From Fragum whitleyi (Eukaryota > Mollusca > Bivalvia > Cardiida > Cardiidae): DNA of 64,000 bases. The position numbers were made by a program, and so were the translations under genes. The stretch is from assembly GCA_948146395.1 (NCBI GenBank), contig OX411543.1:24061026-24125025 (forward strand), given 5' to 3'. This document shows, in pieces, positions 34,401-42,478 of the stretch. Position 1 is the first letter of the stretch. The number at the start of each line of letters is the position of its first letter. The notes beneath the pieces are model-generated. The model saw only the letters and a list, made by a program, of their open reading frames with translations, was not told where the DNA came from and ran no database searches.

Positions 34401-37400
34401 TAATGACTGTACAATGTATATCTGCAACATTATGTGAACAAGAAAAACATTCATTGGGCGGAGAAAAATGATGCCATGTGTCCATTGCTACCCTTAGCAT
34501 AACTGTATGAGAATAACAGCCTCTCAATGTGTTTATCTTTATAACAGAATGGTTTCCGATGTAGATTTAAATGTGTTCATATTTGATGAGTTTGGTAAGA
34601 ACTTTCCGAAATCCCAGAAGTTAAGTCCAGATAGCTTCATACAGAATGCCATACAGTTAGCTTATTATAGGTAAGAACAGCCACAGTGAGAGGGAGCAAT
34701 ATATCAAGGGTTAAGTGCAAGACTATACTAAGTGTATATACAATGTATATACACTTAGTACAAGTCTTGCACCCAACCCTCGATATGGCTGCATCTTTCA
34801 AAACAAGCTTTTCTGATAGCCAAGAAAATTATTCAATTCTCTATTGATTAAATTTTGACAGCACATCTATTTTTTACATGTGACAGCAAAATATTTCAAG
34901 TAAAAACTTAAGATAGTACCTTGTAAAACATTTGGGGGGGGGATGGGGGGGGGGGGGACAGGATCAGTGATAAAGAATAAAAGACAATATTTAGCTCACC
35001 AGTGGATGGAATATTTTTACTTTCGGGTAGTAGTTAATAGTTCCACAGCAATTAAGGAACTCATGATCTTTCACAATGTTGACCTAGGTTTCCCAATGAA
35101 TTCATAAATCCATATTTCTTTCAAAATATTACAGAGCTATTATGGGTCCACTACCTTAATTACTGGTTGTTGCTTTATCCCTGACTGCCTTGCTCTTTTT
35201 GTGCTACAACTCTTGTTTTATTTCTGCAGAAATCATTTAGAACCTGCTGCATCCTATGAATCAGCATCAATACGCATGTTTCAACTAGGTAGAACAGACA
35301 CAATTCGGTCATGTTCCATGGAAAGTTTAGAATTTACCAAGGCCATGATGGATGATAATACATCAGCAACTAGAAAAGCAGAATTACTGAGACGGGCTGT
35401 GCAAAGTCATAAAAGCTACACAAATGATGTAAGGATTTTTACTCCTTTTCTGCTTTTAGCACTTCTGTTTTTAGAGGAAAACTAGCATATTGGTATAACC
35501 TCTTTGTTGTTGTCACTGTTGTTGTAGTTGTTGTGTGATTATTTATACATTAGTGATATTTCAGGTATAACTAAAGACATTTACATGAAACTTGGAATTA
35601 CCATTTAATCTAAGAAGAGCAACCCATGTTTTCAAATTGGATTATTTTTAATGCCTTTGCAAGCAAATAATCACAATTGTTTTACTTAAATTATTCTTAT
35701 TGTATCTAACACCCAACAGTTTAGAGTTGTTTTTGAAATATTAGGTGAGTCTTAAAGTTTAGTTTTGTAAAGATGGTAAGAGACTAGAGCAAGGACAAGA
35801 AGAAATTTTGTACCTGGGTACCGAAGATCTTATTTCCTGTGGGTACTCAAGTACTGTCCAATTATATATTTTATTGAGACAAGGTTGTAAGGGTCACAGA
35901 TGTTTGAGTCTGTTACACACAAATAACAGATGCCAAGATGTAACTTCATACACTTAACTGGAAATATACTTTAGAAAAGTCTTCAATTCTTTTCTAAAGT
36001 AGGCCCCCAAAGGTGGTTATACAATCGTTGGTAATTGGTATTGATTCAGGACACTGGTAGGAACGTTACCCTATGTTGTTACCCAGGTACTGAAGGCTTA
36101 TGTAGGAAGCAGCCAAAGGCTTATGTGGGAAGCAGCAAAAGGCTTTTGTAGGAATCAGCCAAAGGCTAAAATAGGATGTAGTGGTAGAAATGTGAAGAGA
36201 AATATCCAGAATCGATATTAAGATGCGGAAATTGACTTAAATTCTGTTTAACATGCCATAAACTGCTTTCTAACAAACAATCAATGACTGGTTTAGTCAG
36301 TGTAAGGCATCTGCATGCAATACTTTAGTTGTTGTTTTCACAGGCTGCATCAGGTAAGGCTATAGACAGACATTTACTTGGTTTAAAGTTACCTGCCATA
36401 GAAAACAACATTGAAGACCCACATAGAAAATGTTTCAACTGTAAATTGGGGTTCGATTGTCCATCATCCAGCTCCCAAAATCCATGTGTTATGTATCTGC
36501 TTGATTTTCAGGCCGTATCTGGCAAGCGTATAGACAGACATTTACTAGGTTTAAAGTTAGCTACCATAGAAAACAACATTGATGTCCCACATAGAAAAAG
36601 TGGCCAAAGATTAATTTTGTCAACTGTAAATTGGGGTTTCTATTGCCCATCATGCAGCACCCAACATCCCTTTTTTCTGCTTGTTTTTCAGGCTGTATCT
36701 GGCAAGGGTATAGACAGACATTTACTAGGCCTAAAGTTAGCTGCCATAGAAAACAACATGGACGTCCCACCATTGTTCATGGATCCAGCATATTATGTCA
36801 GTGGGACATGGAAAGTGTCAACAAGTCAGGTAAAGATTGATTTACAATATAGAAAGAGTGTTTAAACGTCATGCAAAAAACTTAGACATTTTGTAATATC
36901 TCTAGTAATACCAAAGTTATCCACTTAAAATGTGTTCACTATCAAAAGAGCAACCTATACTATAAAGGGAGATAATGCCTTAATACCTTTAATGCAATTT
37001 ATTTTCTATTTGACTTTTTTGAGATTTTTTTCTCCACTATCCAGTACCCTAGAGCAGAACCTAGGTTTCCATGGGTGGTGCTGTGGTAATCATCAAAATT
37101 GATGCATGAATTATATTCAAAATAAATGTAAACCCAAATCATTCATTTGCATTTGCAGCTCATTATATATAACCTCAAAAGTCAATCTACTATTTTCCAG
37201 GTTCCTGCTAAATCTGAGTCGGTGCTGTTTTTTGGACCTGTTGTGCCCAACGGATATGGCTATTGTTACAATCCACAAGAAAACAAGATTTTATTTGGAA
37301 TTTCATCCTTCAAATCATGTAATACTACGCTAACAGCAGAGAAAATGTCAGAACTTATTGGTGCAAGCCTACGGGATATGAGGGACGTTTTATCGTCAGG

Positions 37401-37419
37401 CATGAAGTCAAACTTGTAG
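22291..37419 (+). CDS. CRAT: Carnitine O-acetyltransferase, 13 exons
   Basis: Exons: 22291-22479, 23232-23312, 23737-23855, 24319-24372, 25721-25889, 26744-26915, 27656-27828, 29161-29261, 30187-30303, 34548-34670, 35230-35428, 36692-36829, 37201-37419. All junctions are GT-AG, phases match, and the sum is 617 codons plus stop; mammalian CRAT is 626. The enzyme moves acetyl groups between CoA and carnitine in mitochondria and peroxisomes. Visible: general-base His in YEHTTAEGPP with the downstream Glu, FGKNFPKSQKLSPD (CoA phosphate lysines), DRHLLGLKL (carnitine Arg) and VSTSQ. At the position of mammalian Met564, which limits acyl length, there is Leu, a bulky residue fitting short-chain specificity. 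The C-terminus is SNL where human has the peroxisomal signal AKL. The true start is unclear: an upstream exon, the Met at 22324, or an unspliced start at 22153. Confidence 0.95.
22488..22737. mobile_element. MITE with ATATGAGCCTGTGCGTGACA ends
   Basis: Inverted ends of about 38 bp: left ATATGAGCCAGTGCGTGACA and onward into TTTCCAACAATTTGAA; right its near complement ending CACGCACAGGCTCATATA. It contains the palindrome GACTGTGCAGATGCACAG. It starts nine bases after the CRAT exon 1 donor. Other copies: 28743-28972, 52606-52846, and a right-hand fragment at 29575-29685. Confidence 0.8.
22746..22905 (-). mobile_element. TTAACCCTTGTCATGCTGAA MITE, truncated
   Basis: Matches the right part of the 3511-3757 copy in reverse, with one intact end and loss after the ACAGGTGGTGTAGACT segment. 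It lies in CRAT intron 1. A lone end, CAGTATCACAAGGGTTAA, is at about 23606-23623. Confidence 0.75.
23232..23312 (+). CDS. CRAT: CRAT exon 2
   Basis: 81 bases, phase 0 to 0, between ATTACAG and TGG|GTAAGG. It encodes the helix LCQEFKEGVGKTLQAKL and ends in a conserved VNW. Confidence 0.9.
23737..23855 (+). CDS. CRAT: CRAT exon 3
   Basis: Starts after TTTGCAG with VSDWWRDVAYLDVR, the conserved tryptophan pair region, and ends TTGCA|GTAAGT. It leaves two bases for the next exon (Gln split). Confidence 0.93.
23889..24057 (+). repeat. TATGCCCC hairpin repeat, truncated
   Basis: Head TATGCCCCGTATCGAGAGAT, then GTCCGTCTGTCTGTCCGTCC and one and a half units of the array seen in full at 48055-49023. 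It is cut at 24057 where SINE sequence starts. Confidence 0.8.
24058..24168 (+). mobile_element. SINE 3' fragment
   Basis: Contains AGAAATACCAGGAATCC, GGTGCTCCAGCCG and GTGTAAAATTCCATTTT, the body and tail of the SINE family at 14095 and 30330. The head is missing. Confidence 0.75.
24319..24372 (+). CDS. CRAT: CRAT exon 4
   Basis: A 54-base exon encoding YASRLVAGLLDYKSMID, between CATTTAAG and ACAG|GTAGGT. Phase 2 on both sides. Confidence 0.92.
25503..25717 (+). repeat. Short repeat ending at CRAT exon 5 acceptor
   Basis: Matches 26438-26706 (shared CATAACAAAAAGTATGCAAG/ AGAACTATAACTCTACTC / TTGACCTGCT). Its end, AAACATCTCTTGTTT, is the common terminus of these repeats (compare AAACACATCTTGTTT at about 49009-49023) and is followed at once by CAG and the exon. 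Confidence 0.65.
25721..25889 (+). CDS. CRAT: CRAT exon 5
   Basis: Encodes TLPVDHLGKNPLCMMQYYQI and the SACRTPGLKHDDW loop, then AAT|GTAAGT. The acceptor AAACATCTCTTGTTTCAG coincides with the end of the repeat at 25503-25717. Confidence 0.95.
26008..26365 (+). repeat. Dispersed repeat, also at 59793-60150
   Basis: Starts TCTTTAATGCTTTTCGG, has a hairpin of TGATAATCTCACTGC and GCAGTGAAATTATCA, two GACGTCA sites, and ends AACAACAAAAGCTAC near CACTCGTGGC. The other copy is more complete at its right end. Not coding. Confidence 0.75.
26438..26706 (+). repeat. TGCCATCCTCAGAAGAAGAGGG repeat in CRAT intron 5
   Basis: Hairpin head around TCAGAAGAAGAGGGGGT, then TTTGTCCATCCATAGACC and the same body as 25503-25717. 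It ends close to the exon 6 acceptor but is separated from it by about 37 bases. Confidence 0.6.
26744..26915 (+). CDS. CRAT: CRAT exon 6
   Basis: Starts IFEVPVYGQDGQPMSVNQI after TTTCTTTCAG and ends THR/LYS region AAAAG|GTAGGT, phase 1. The segment GLFTMEHRTNWAKVYKKL is typical of the family. Confidence 0.95.
27041..27483. mobile_element. MITE with GTCAACTCGGCCCAT ends in CRAT intron 6
   Basis: Left end GGTTACCAGTCAACTCGGCC, right end the near complement GGGCCAAGTTGACCAGTCACC. Sub-terminal copies of TCAACTCGGCC/GGGCCGAGTTG repeat the motif inside each end. The interior is AT-rich and non-coding. Confidence 0.75.
27656..27828 (+). CDS. CRAT: CRAT exon 7
   Basis: Encodes the conserved HQMLHGAGSNVNSGNRWFDK block; ends CTGCAG|GTATTG, phase 0. 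Confidence 0.95.
28516..28563. repeat. Palindromic hairpin, TACTAAGTGTCTA family
   Basis: TACTAAGTGTCTA is followed after a short loop by TAGACACTTAGTA. A related but longer hairpin with the same outer word is at 34701-34786. Confidence 0.75.
28743..28972. mobile_element. MITE, GAGCCTGTGTGTGACATTT copy
   Basis: Same family as 22488-22737, with a hairpin GTGCAGCAGCAC and right end GCACACACGGGCTCATG. A perfect-looking hairpin (AAATGCCTATA...TATAGGCATTT, about 28708-28741) lies directly before it. Confidence 0.7.
29161..29261 (+). CDS. CRAT: CRAT exon 8, catalytic histidine
   Basis: Carries FIVGQNGFSGLNYEH with the catalytic His at 29203-29205 and the Glu four residues on, then GPPIISIMDH. Acceptor AAATTTCAG, donor TTTAT|GTGAGT. 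Confidence 0.95.
30187..30303 (+). CDS. CRAT: CRAT exon 9
   Basis: Encodes the less conserved linker NGIPNPKQLHFKLSTDTEK and ends TGATAG|GTAAGT. A SINE begins 27 bases after this donor. Confidence 0.9.
30330..30604 (+). mobile_element. tRNA-derived SINE, full head
   Basis: The head has both pol III boxes: A box TAGCACAGTTGG (30340-30351) and B box GGTTCAATCC (30384-30393), 76 bases of tRNA-like sequence ending GGGGGCA. Then the family body (TTTGTCTCTCACTAATGGG; AGAAATACCAGGAATCC) and the tail GTGTAAAACTCCATTC. It is in CRAT intron 9, in the gene's sense direction. Confidence 0.88.
30780..31150 (-). repeat. Dispersed repeat, TAACACAGGTGTAATATC family
   Basis: Related in reverse to 53405-53800 and to 39900-40265: shared hairpin CATCTATAAACAGATAAAAAC, then TTGCATAGTTATTCCACTAG, TGTAATATCAAAAATATTCAACGG and TGACGTAGGTCATATTATAA. 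The copies differ in length in the middle. No coding region. Confidence 0.65.
31270..32547. mobile_element. pogo/Tc1-type non-autonomous transposon
   Basis: Perfect 13-bp ends CAGTCAAAACTGT and the complement, flanked by TA on both sides (31268-31269 and 32548-32549), as in the Tc1/mariner superfamily. Sub-terminal similarity extends further (TGGCCGCATACGG near both ends, GCGGCCACC / GGTGACCGC). The interior (1.28 kb) has no transposase. It lies in CRAT intron 9. Confidence 0.85.
33099..34161 (+). repeat. AGCTCACCTGAGCAC repeat, full length
   Basis: Head hairpin AGCTCACCTGAGCAC...GTGCTCAAGGTGAGCT (33099-33132), then GTCCGGCGTCAGTCGTGAGT, then about five diverged units of about 155 bp containing GACAGCTTTCATATTTGGTA, and a terminus TCAAAGAGACTCAGGTGAGC ... 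GGTCCTCTTGTT. The open frame at 33614-33823 is a product of the array, not a gene. Confidence 0.85.
34548..34670 (+). CDS. CRAT: CRAT exon 10, CoA-binding lysines
   Basis: Encodes VNVFIFDEFGKNFPKSQKLS, in which both lysines of the CoA-binding segment are kept, then DSFIQNAIQLAYYR. Intron 9, upstream, is 4.2 kb and carries a SINE, a pogo-like element and a long tandem repeat. Confidence 0.94.
34701..34786. repeat. Long imperfect palindrome, 86 bp
   Basis: ATATCAAGGGTTAAGTGCAA pairs with TTGCACCCAACCCTCGATAT and the inner TACTAAGTGTATATAC with GTATATACACTTAGTA around an AAT-type loop. It lies 30 bp downstream of the CRAT exon 10 donor and would be in the pre-mRNA. Confidence 0.8.
34936..34959. 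repeat. Poly-G tract
   Basis: About nine G, AT, then about 13 G, in CRAT intron 10. G-quadruplex capable in the transcript. Confidence 0.85.
35230..35428 (+). CDS. CRAT: CRAT exon 11
   Basis: Encodes AASYESASIRMFQLGRTDTI, the strongly conserved acyltransferase family signature, and ends KSYTND|GTAAGG, phase 0. Confidence 0.96.
36084..36168 (+). repeat. Short tandem array, about 26-bp unit
   Basis: Three to four copies of AAGGCTTATGTAGGAAGCAGCC with small changes, in CRAT intron 11 about 180 bp before the exon copies. Confidence 0.75.
36344..36424 (+). CDS. CRAT: Extra partial exon copy 1 (CRAT exon 12 head)
   Basis: 81 bases matching the first 27 codons of exon 12, with acceptor GTTGTTTTCACAG. 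It reads AIDRHLLGLKLPAIENN and keeps the carnitine Arg at 36368-36370. It lacks the STS half and has no donor at the end of the match, but it has a donor-like CAG|GTAAGG near its start. Its frame is open through copy 2 into exon 12, so the acceptor could give a 116-residue in-frame insertion. Confidence 0.6.
36512..36592 (+). CDS. CRAT: Extra partial exon copy 2 (CRAT exon 12 head)
   Basis: Second truncated copy with acceptor CTTGATTTTCAG, reading RIDRHLLGLKLATIENNIDV, Arg at 36536-36538. It is 168 bases from copy 1 and 180 from exon 12, both multiples of three. The segment after it (about 100 bases, sharing AACTGTAAATTGGGGTTT with the one after copy 1) has no stop, so use of this acceptor would add 60 residues. 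Confidence 0.6.
36692..36829 (+). CDS. CRAT: CRAT exon 12, Arg and STS motifs
   Basis: The complete third copy of a tandemly repeated exon head. It encodes GIDRHLLGLKLAAIENN with the carnitine-binding Arg at 36716-36718, then FMDPAYYVSGTWKVSTSQ. Only this copy continues into the STS motif and the donor AGTCAG|GTAAAG. Confidence 0.95.
37201..37419 (+). CDS. CRAT: CRAT exon 13, C-terminus
   Basis: Starts VPAKSESVLFFGPVVPNGYG after ATTTTCCAG. The Leu before FFG aligns with mammalian Met564. Ends in GMKSNL and TAG; the last three residues are SNL. Confidence 0.95.
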   Translation, partial: VPAKSESVLFFGPVVPNGYGYCYNPQENKILFGISSFKSCNTTLTAEKMSELIGASLRDMRDVLSSGMKSNL

Positions 37420-37727
37420 AAGTGTGCAGAATGTGTGAGTTGTCTCCCTTTATTGAATATTGGAAAATCAAGTAGAGATACAGACAGAAGAGGCATTTTG
37501 GAATTTAAATTGATTAATTTCAACAGTACTTATTCAAGCCCAGTGTTTCAAGTGTTCATTGGAATCACCTGGTTGATATGATTATCTGTTAACCCTGTTC
37601 AAACAAACAGATCAAAAATGAAGTAAATTTTAAAGAAGAAACATTTCAAATCAGACTCATGACTTATTTGGTAGTGCGAAAGAAAAAAATCATTTACATT
37701 CATGAAGAAAAAATAGGGTTTATTTTC

Positions 37728-38564
37728 AGCTCACCTGAGCACATCGTGCTCAAGGTGAGTTTTTGTGATCATTGAATGTCCGTCGTACGGTGTGTGTTGT
37801 GCCTCATCCGTCGTCCGTCGTCAACGATTTAAGTGTTTACACTCTAGAGACCACAAATATGACCCAATCTTCATGAAACTTGGTCAGAATGTTGGCCATG
37901 TCACAGGGATGAACTCTATCGAAAATGGGAAGGATCCATGCCATATCATTGTATAAGGGGCCTTAATGAATTTTTTTGTTTACACTCGAGTGTCAAAAAT
38001 ATGGTCCAATCATCATGTCACTTGGTTAGAATGTTGGTCAGGTCACAAGGATGAAGCCTATTGAAAATTTGAAGAATCCATGCCATATCACGGGAAAAGG
38101 GGCCCAATGACAATTTTTTTGTTTAAACTCTAGAAGCCACAAATATGGTCCAATCATCATGAAACTAGGTCAGAATGTTTGTTAGGTCAAGAGGATGAAC
38201 TCTTTTGAAAATGGGAAGGAATCCTGTCATATCATAGGAAAAGGGGCCTTAATGACAATTTTCTTGTAGCTCCAGCAGCCACAAATATGGTCCAATCTTC
38301 ATGAAACTTGGTCAAAATGTTTGCCAGGTCACAAGAATGAACTCTGTTTATAATGGGAAGGATTCATGCCATATCACAGGGAAGGGATCTTAATGATAAT
38401 TTACTTGAAAAAACTAATTGCCACAAATATGGCCCAAACTTTGTGAAACTTGGTTTTGTGTAGAAATTATCTTCTTTATGACATCTGCCCTTTTACTTGA
38501 TGTGATGTCCCAGTGATCAAAGAGACACAGGTGAGCGATCTAGCACCATCATGGTCCTCTTGTT
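37728..38564 (+). repeat. AGCTCACCTGAGCAC repeat, second full copy
   Basis: Head AGCTCACCTGAGCACATCGTGCTCAAGGTGAG-type hairpin, then CGTCGTCCGTCGTCAACG, then about five units of about 117 bp with CACAAATATGGTCCAATC and CATGCCATATCA, and the same 3' terminus as 33099-34161 (CAGGTGAGCGATCTAG ... GGTCCTCTTGTT). The head and tail match the 33099 copy while the arrays do not. Confidence 0.85.
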
Positions 38565-38849
38565 TATCCTTCTATGTTACATAGCAAACATTATAGAAAA
38601 AATCTTCACAAAAAGTAATTCCTACTTTTAATTTATGCTTTTTAAAAAAAAGCTATTAATTTGGTGCTAATATTAGAATAAACAAAAAAAAATCACTTAG
38701 TGAAAGTGAAAAGTTCTATGCTAAAAGGCAGAAGTCATGAGGCCTACATTGATTAAAATCCTAATCATGCTAAATTTAAATTTTAATCTTAACTAATTAC
38801 AAATGTTGGGGATATTTTAACCAGTCTGGCTTGGTTTTTTCCATCAAAA

Positions 38850-39096
38850 TTAACCCTTGTCATGCTGAACCAAGAATATTACCACTTTAGCAGGAGGCAT
38901 AGACAAAGATCAGCCTGCACATATGTGCAGTCTGATCTTAGTTCATACCGCCCGGTTTTCATTTTTAAAACAGACAGGTCTAAAACAATGTGTTTCCAAA
39001 TCAATACTCACTCACATTTGGTAACTTCCAGTGCTTTTAGCACTTTGATTTTATATTTATTTTGCAAAGATTTTTATTCAGTATGACAAGGGTTAA
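38850..39096 (+). mobile_element. TTAACCCTTGTCATGCTGAA MITE, complete
   Basis: Both ends present (right end ATTCAGTATGACAAGGGTTAA-like), central AGATCAGCCTGCACATATG palindrome. Closely follows the layout of 3511-3757. Confidence 0.85.
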
Positions 39097-39731
39097 GCAG
39101 GCAGAAGACAATATAGATAAGATCAGCCCTACCTTAATGAAGACAAAAATGGCACAAACTATACTCAGTGTCAATAGAAAGTTACCACCTGTTATAATTA
39201 CCTTATTTCATTTGATACATGTATATGATTTATTGCAAATGCATCTATTAATTTCTGAACAGAAGATCAACACAATGATAACCTTAAAGCACATTCAGAC
39301 ATAGAATCATATTCTACAAACTATATTGCATATAGGGTATATTTTCAATTTGAAAGATCCAATGGGTGGTACCTTTTACATTGATGCTAAGTATATTTGC
39401 AAATTGTATCCAGCTTTTCGTGTGCACTTCCATGCAAGGGGGGTATAATTTGCAAACAGTTTGCCGAATTTTGTCATGCGGAACAGGCAGGCTTTTTGTA
39501 TATTCTGTCAGCCAGAGCTTTGTGTGCAGCAGTAAAATGCTGTGAACTTCTTTCGTTTAAAAAATTATGGTCCTATTTTAAGTAAGGTTTCAAAAATTCA
39601 ATACTATGGAAAGGAATTCCTGTCAAACCTGCCAAATTAGCAATCTTTATTCATGGGACCATGTATTTGCGATGCTTCCAAAGAATGGTAATCGATGGCT
39701 TGGTGTGAAAACTAGATGGCTCAATGTGAAC

Positions 39732-39771
39732 CAGTTGTAACTGCCTATATGCTTATAGGCAGTTACAACTG
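39732..39771. repeat. Perfect 18-bp hairpin
   Basis: CAGTTGTAACTGCCTATA, loop TGCT, then the exact complement. The inner TGCCTATA word is shared with the hairpin at 28708-28741. Confidence 0.85.
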
Positions 39772-39899
39772 TTTTGCATTGCGTCATCTAGTTGGTAGCT
39801 TATTTGTCTCCAATTCATGAAGACCATGGCTGTGATGATTATTCTTTCCAACATTTAGGCAAGGATTCAGTGAAAACTATTGTAATTGCCTTTATAATT

Positions 39900-40265
39900 T
39901 GGCCTTTGTCGCGGGAGTGAAATTACCAGAGTGAATATTTTTAATATTATACAGATGTTATTTCACTAGTAGGATAAGAATGCAAATTGGCTTAGAATTT
40001 GCTATATTTCGCTATATTTTTGTTTCGAAAATGGATAAGCTGACGTCATTTCGCTTTATATGTTTTGTCCTAATAACTAGAATCAACAAATTTCATAATT
40101 ACCTAGTTTTATCGCACAAAATCGGGTCATATTATTAATGAAATATCAAATTTGTGCACATAGAATACCATATTTTTTAAACTCATCATCTAAAACAGAC
40201 AAAAACTTGGCACAGCCTTGTTTTTATCTGTTTATGGATGACTTATTAATATTTTTGTATTCATT
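39900..40265 (+). repeat. Dispersed repeat, diverged copy
   Basis: Same family as 53405-53800: GTGAATATTTTTAATATTATAC, CTAGTAGGATAAGAATGCAAAT, and a CATCTAAAACAGACAAAAAC...GTTTTTATCTGTTTATGGATG hairpin. Confidence 0.65.
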
Positions 40266-40394
40266 GACCACTCTATCAATATTCTCTAATTATATTTATA
40301 GGCACCTGCAATAATTTTGCATTGACCCTTTGATATGTCTTCCACTCATGGATGGAAAATCATTTACCTAAGCAGCAAGTGCAAGCAGATGTAG

Positions 40395-40520
40395 GCTTGG
40401 AAAGGATATTGTGGTAATCCTGTAAAAAGGAATACCAGGAAAGCATAGTGAGGTGTAATAGTGATGTGATTTATTGAAATACTGTTAAAAGTGGTTTTAA
40501 TCCTCATTCAATCAATGATT
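40395..40520 (+). mobile_element. Degenerate SINE 3' part
   Basis: GGAATACCAGGAAAGCATAG, then ATACTGTTAAAAGTGG and CCTCATTCAATCAAT keep the order of the SINE body and tail with many changes. Confidence 0.5.
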
Positions 40521-40817
40521 GATGTGAACCTATCTGACCCAGTCAGTAGCCTGCATATATAGGGTCAAAAATCTACCAAAGTCTGTTACAATGACAGTTT
40601 TTTGTAAAGGTCTTAATAGTTAAATCAAAGTGCAGTTTATTGTAAGCCTTAACTGCCTGCTTTCCTTTTAATAATAGTGTCAATAATACTGAGCCAGAGT
40701 GATTTGAATGTCCCTCAATTGGGTGATTAGTTTGAAAAACTAGTTTGAAACTCACTATGATAATGGTTACGTAAAAATAAAAGTCTATCACCTCTCCTAA
40801 GATTAGTAGAGTCGACT

Positions 40818-40898
40818 TTATTAGCTCAGTCCTTGGAGCACCAGACTTCAAAACAATTGAAGGTTGATTGTGTGGGTTCCATTCCCTGGCTGGCACAA
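40818..40898 (+). mobile_element. tRNA-like SINE head, second type
   Basis: TTAGCTCAGTCCTTGG resembles an A box and GGGTTCCATTCC a B box at tRNA spacing, ending CTGGCTGGCAC. The paired arms are not good enough for a functional tRNA gene. A CT microsatellite starts 85 bp on. Confidence 0.5.
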
Positions 40899-40979
40899 TA
40901 ATAAACTAACTGCCTTTTGGATGAGAAGCGACCATCAAAATGTGCTGTCAAATATTCAACAAACTTGGTAATTTCATCT

Positions 40980-41185
<206 letters not shown>

Positions 41186-41410
41186 CCCCCCCACCCACCC
41201 ACCCACCACAAGACAGTGCTTTACACTGAGCACGTTAAAGAACCATGGCGGATCTCAGCAGAAATTTTGTCATATATCATTGCCCTATCCCCCATAACAA
41301 CTAACCATCTTCTGGGGGAAGCGCTCATAAAGATATACGCTACGGAAGCAACAATAAATGAACAATAAGATCAGGAGTTCTCAAAGACCATCAAGAGATG
41401 AAGAGATTAT

Positions 41411-41530
41411 TTGTTGATTTCAGGGAGGTATGAAACTTAAAACCTAATCATACTGTTTGAATGCATGAAGTGGATTCATACATAAGTGTGATTAAGTTTT
41501 TAGTTTCATACCTCCATGAAATCAACAAAA
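41411..41530. repeat. Foldback element, about 28-bp arms
   Basis: TTGTTGATTTCAGGGAGGTA and onward to TGAAACTTAAAA is mirrored by TTTTTAGTTTCATACCTCCA and TGAAATCAACAA. The inner AATCATACT/GTGTGATTA segments pair loosely. Confidence 0.75.
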
Positions 41531-41926
41531 ATTCTCTTCATATCAAATGAAATAATTTCTCGAAGTGAAAGTGTAAAGGTTTACCCTCCAATACATGGAT
41601 TCTTTATGAGACTACTTTCTGTGGAACCTTACAAAAAAGCTGCATAATCAAAATTGTGTTCATTGTGTAGTGAAACTAATTTTTCAGCCAATCAGAATGC
41701 AAAAATCTCGGTGAACAATCAAATTTAAATTATTAGTCCTTATTTTGGAAAATTCAAATTAAGTAAAGGGTGTTATTCATTCATGGTTTTGTAATAATAA
41801 AGAGAATACCATGTGTTTCTCAACTGAAGTGTAAAAAGACCCAACAAATATAAGAATGTTCTAATTTATGTCCTATATTGAGCTTTACAGAATGCTACAT
41901 GAATTTGTTATTAACCCTTAACCTGT

Positions 41927-42130
41927 TTAACCCTTGTCATGCTGAACCTGAAATATTCCTGCTTTTGCAGGAGTAATAGACAAAGATCAGGCTGCACCTA
42001 TGTGCAGCCTGATCTTAGCCTACACTACCTGTTTGTCCCCTTTAAAGGCAGAATTGTGACTGAAATTTGATTTCAAAAAGCAAGATTGCCCTACGCCTTT
42101 GGATTCTAGGGCTGTCAGTACTTTGATTTT
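41927..42130 (+). mobile_element. TTAACCCTTGTCATGCTGAA MITE, left part, interrupted
   Basis: Follows the MITE from its left end to CAGTACTTTGATTTT. The missing last 25-30 bp, with AATTCAGCATGACAAGGG, are found at 47152-47176, beyond the inverted-arm insertion. Confidence 0.75.
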
Positions 42131-42140
42131 ATTTCATTCT

Positions 42141-42286
42141 TATAACTTACTAATCATTATACATATAGGATATTACTTCCTCGTTAACGCTCTGACTCGC
42201 TTAGACGCATGCTAAAAATAGATCGTCAATCAACCATGACTATATATGTGCAAGCATGCGCAAACCTCAGTTTTACTTTCAGCGTG
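42141..42286 (+). repeat. Left inverted arm
   Basis: Runs from TATAACTTACTAATCATTAT through GTTAACGCTCTGACTCGC and GCAAGCATGCGCAAACCTC. The match to the right arm fades at AGCGTGAAC. Confidence 0.9.
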
Positions 42287-42478
42287 AACAACGCTCGACG
42301 TGTTTTTCAAGGCTCTTCAATAAGAGCTGTTGTTTTTATAATTTTGGACTTAAGTGTTTACAGAGGATGTTTTTTATCTGAGTGTTCTTTGTTTTTTATA
42401 TTGAGAACATTTATCGGTTTTTAGCAAACTGTCCATTACTACCCATTTTGGAGTAATCTCCCTTTGCAGTTTTCCAAT

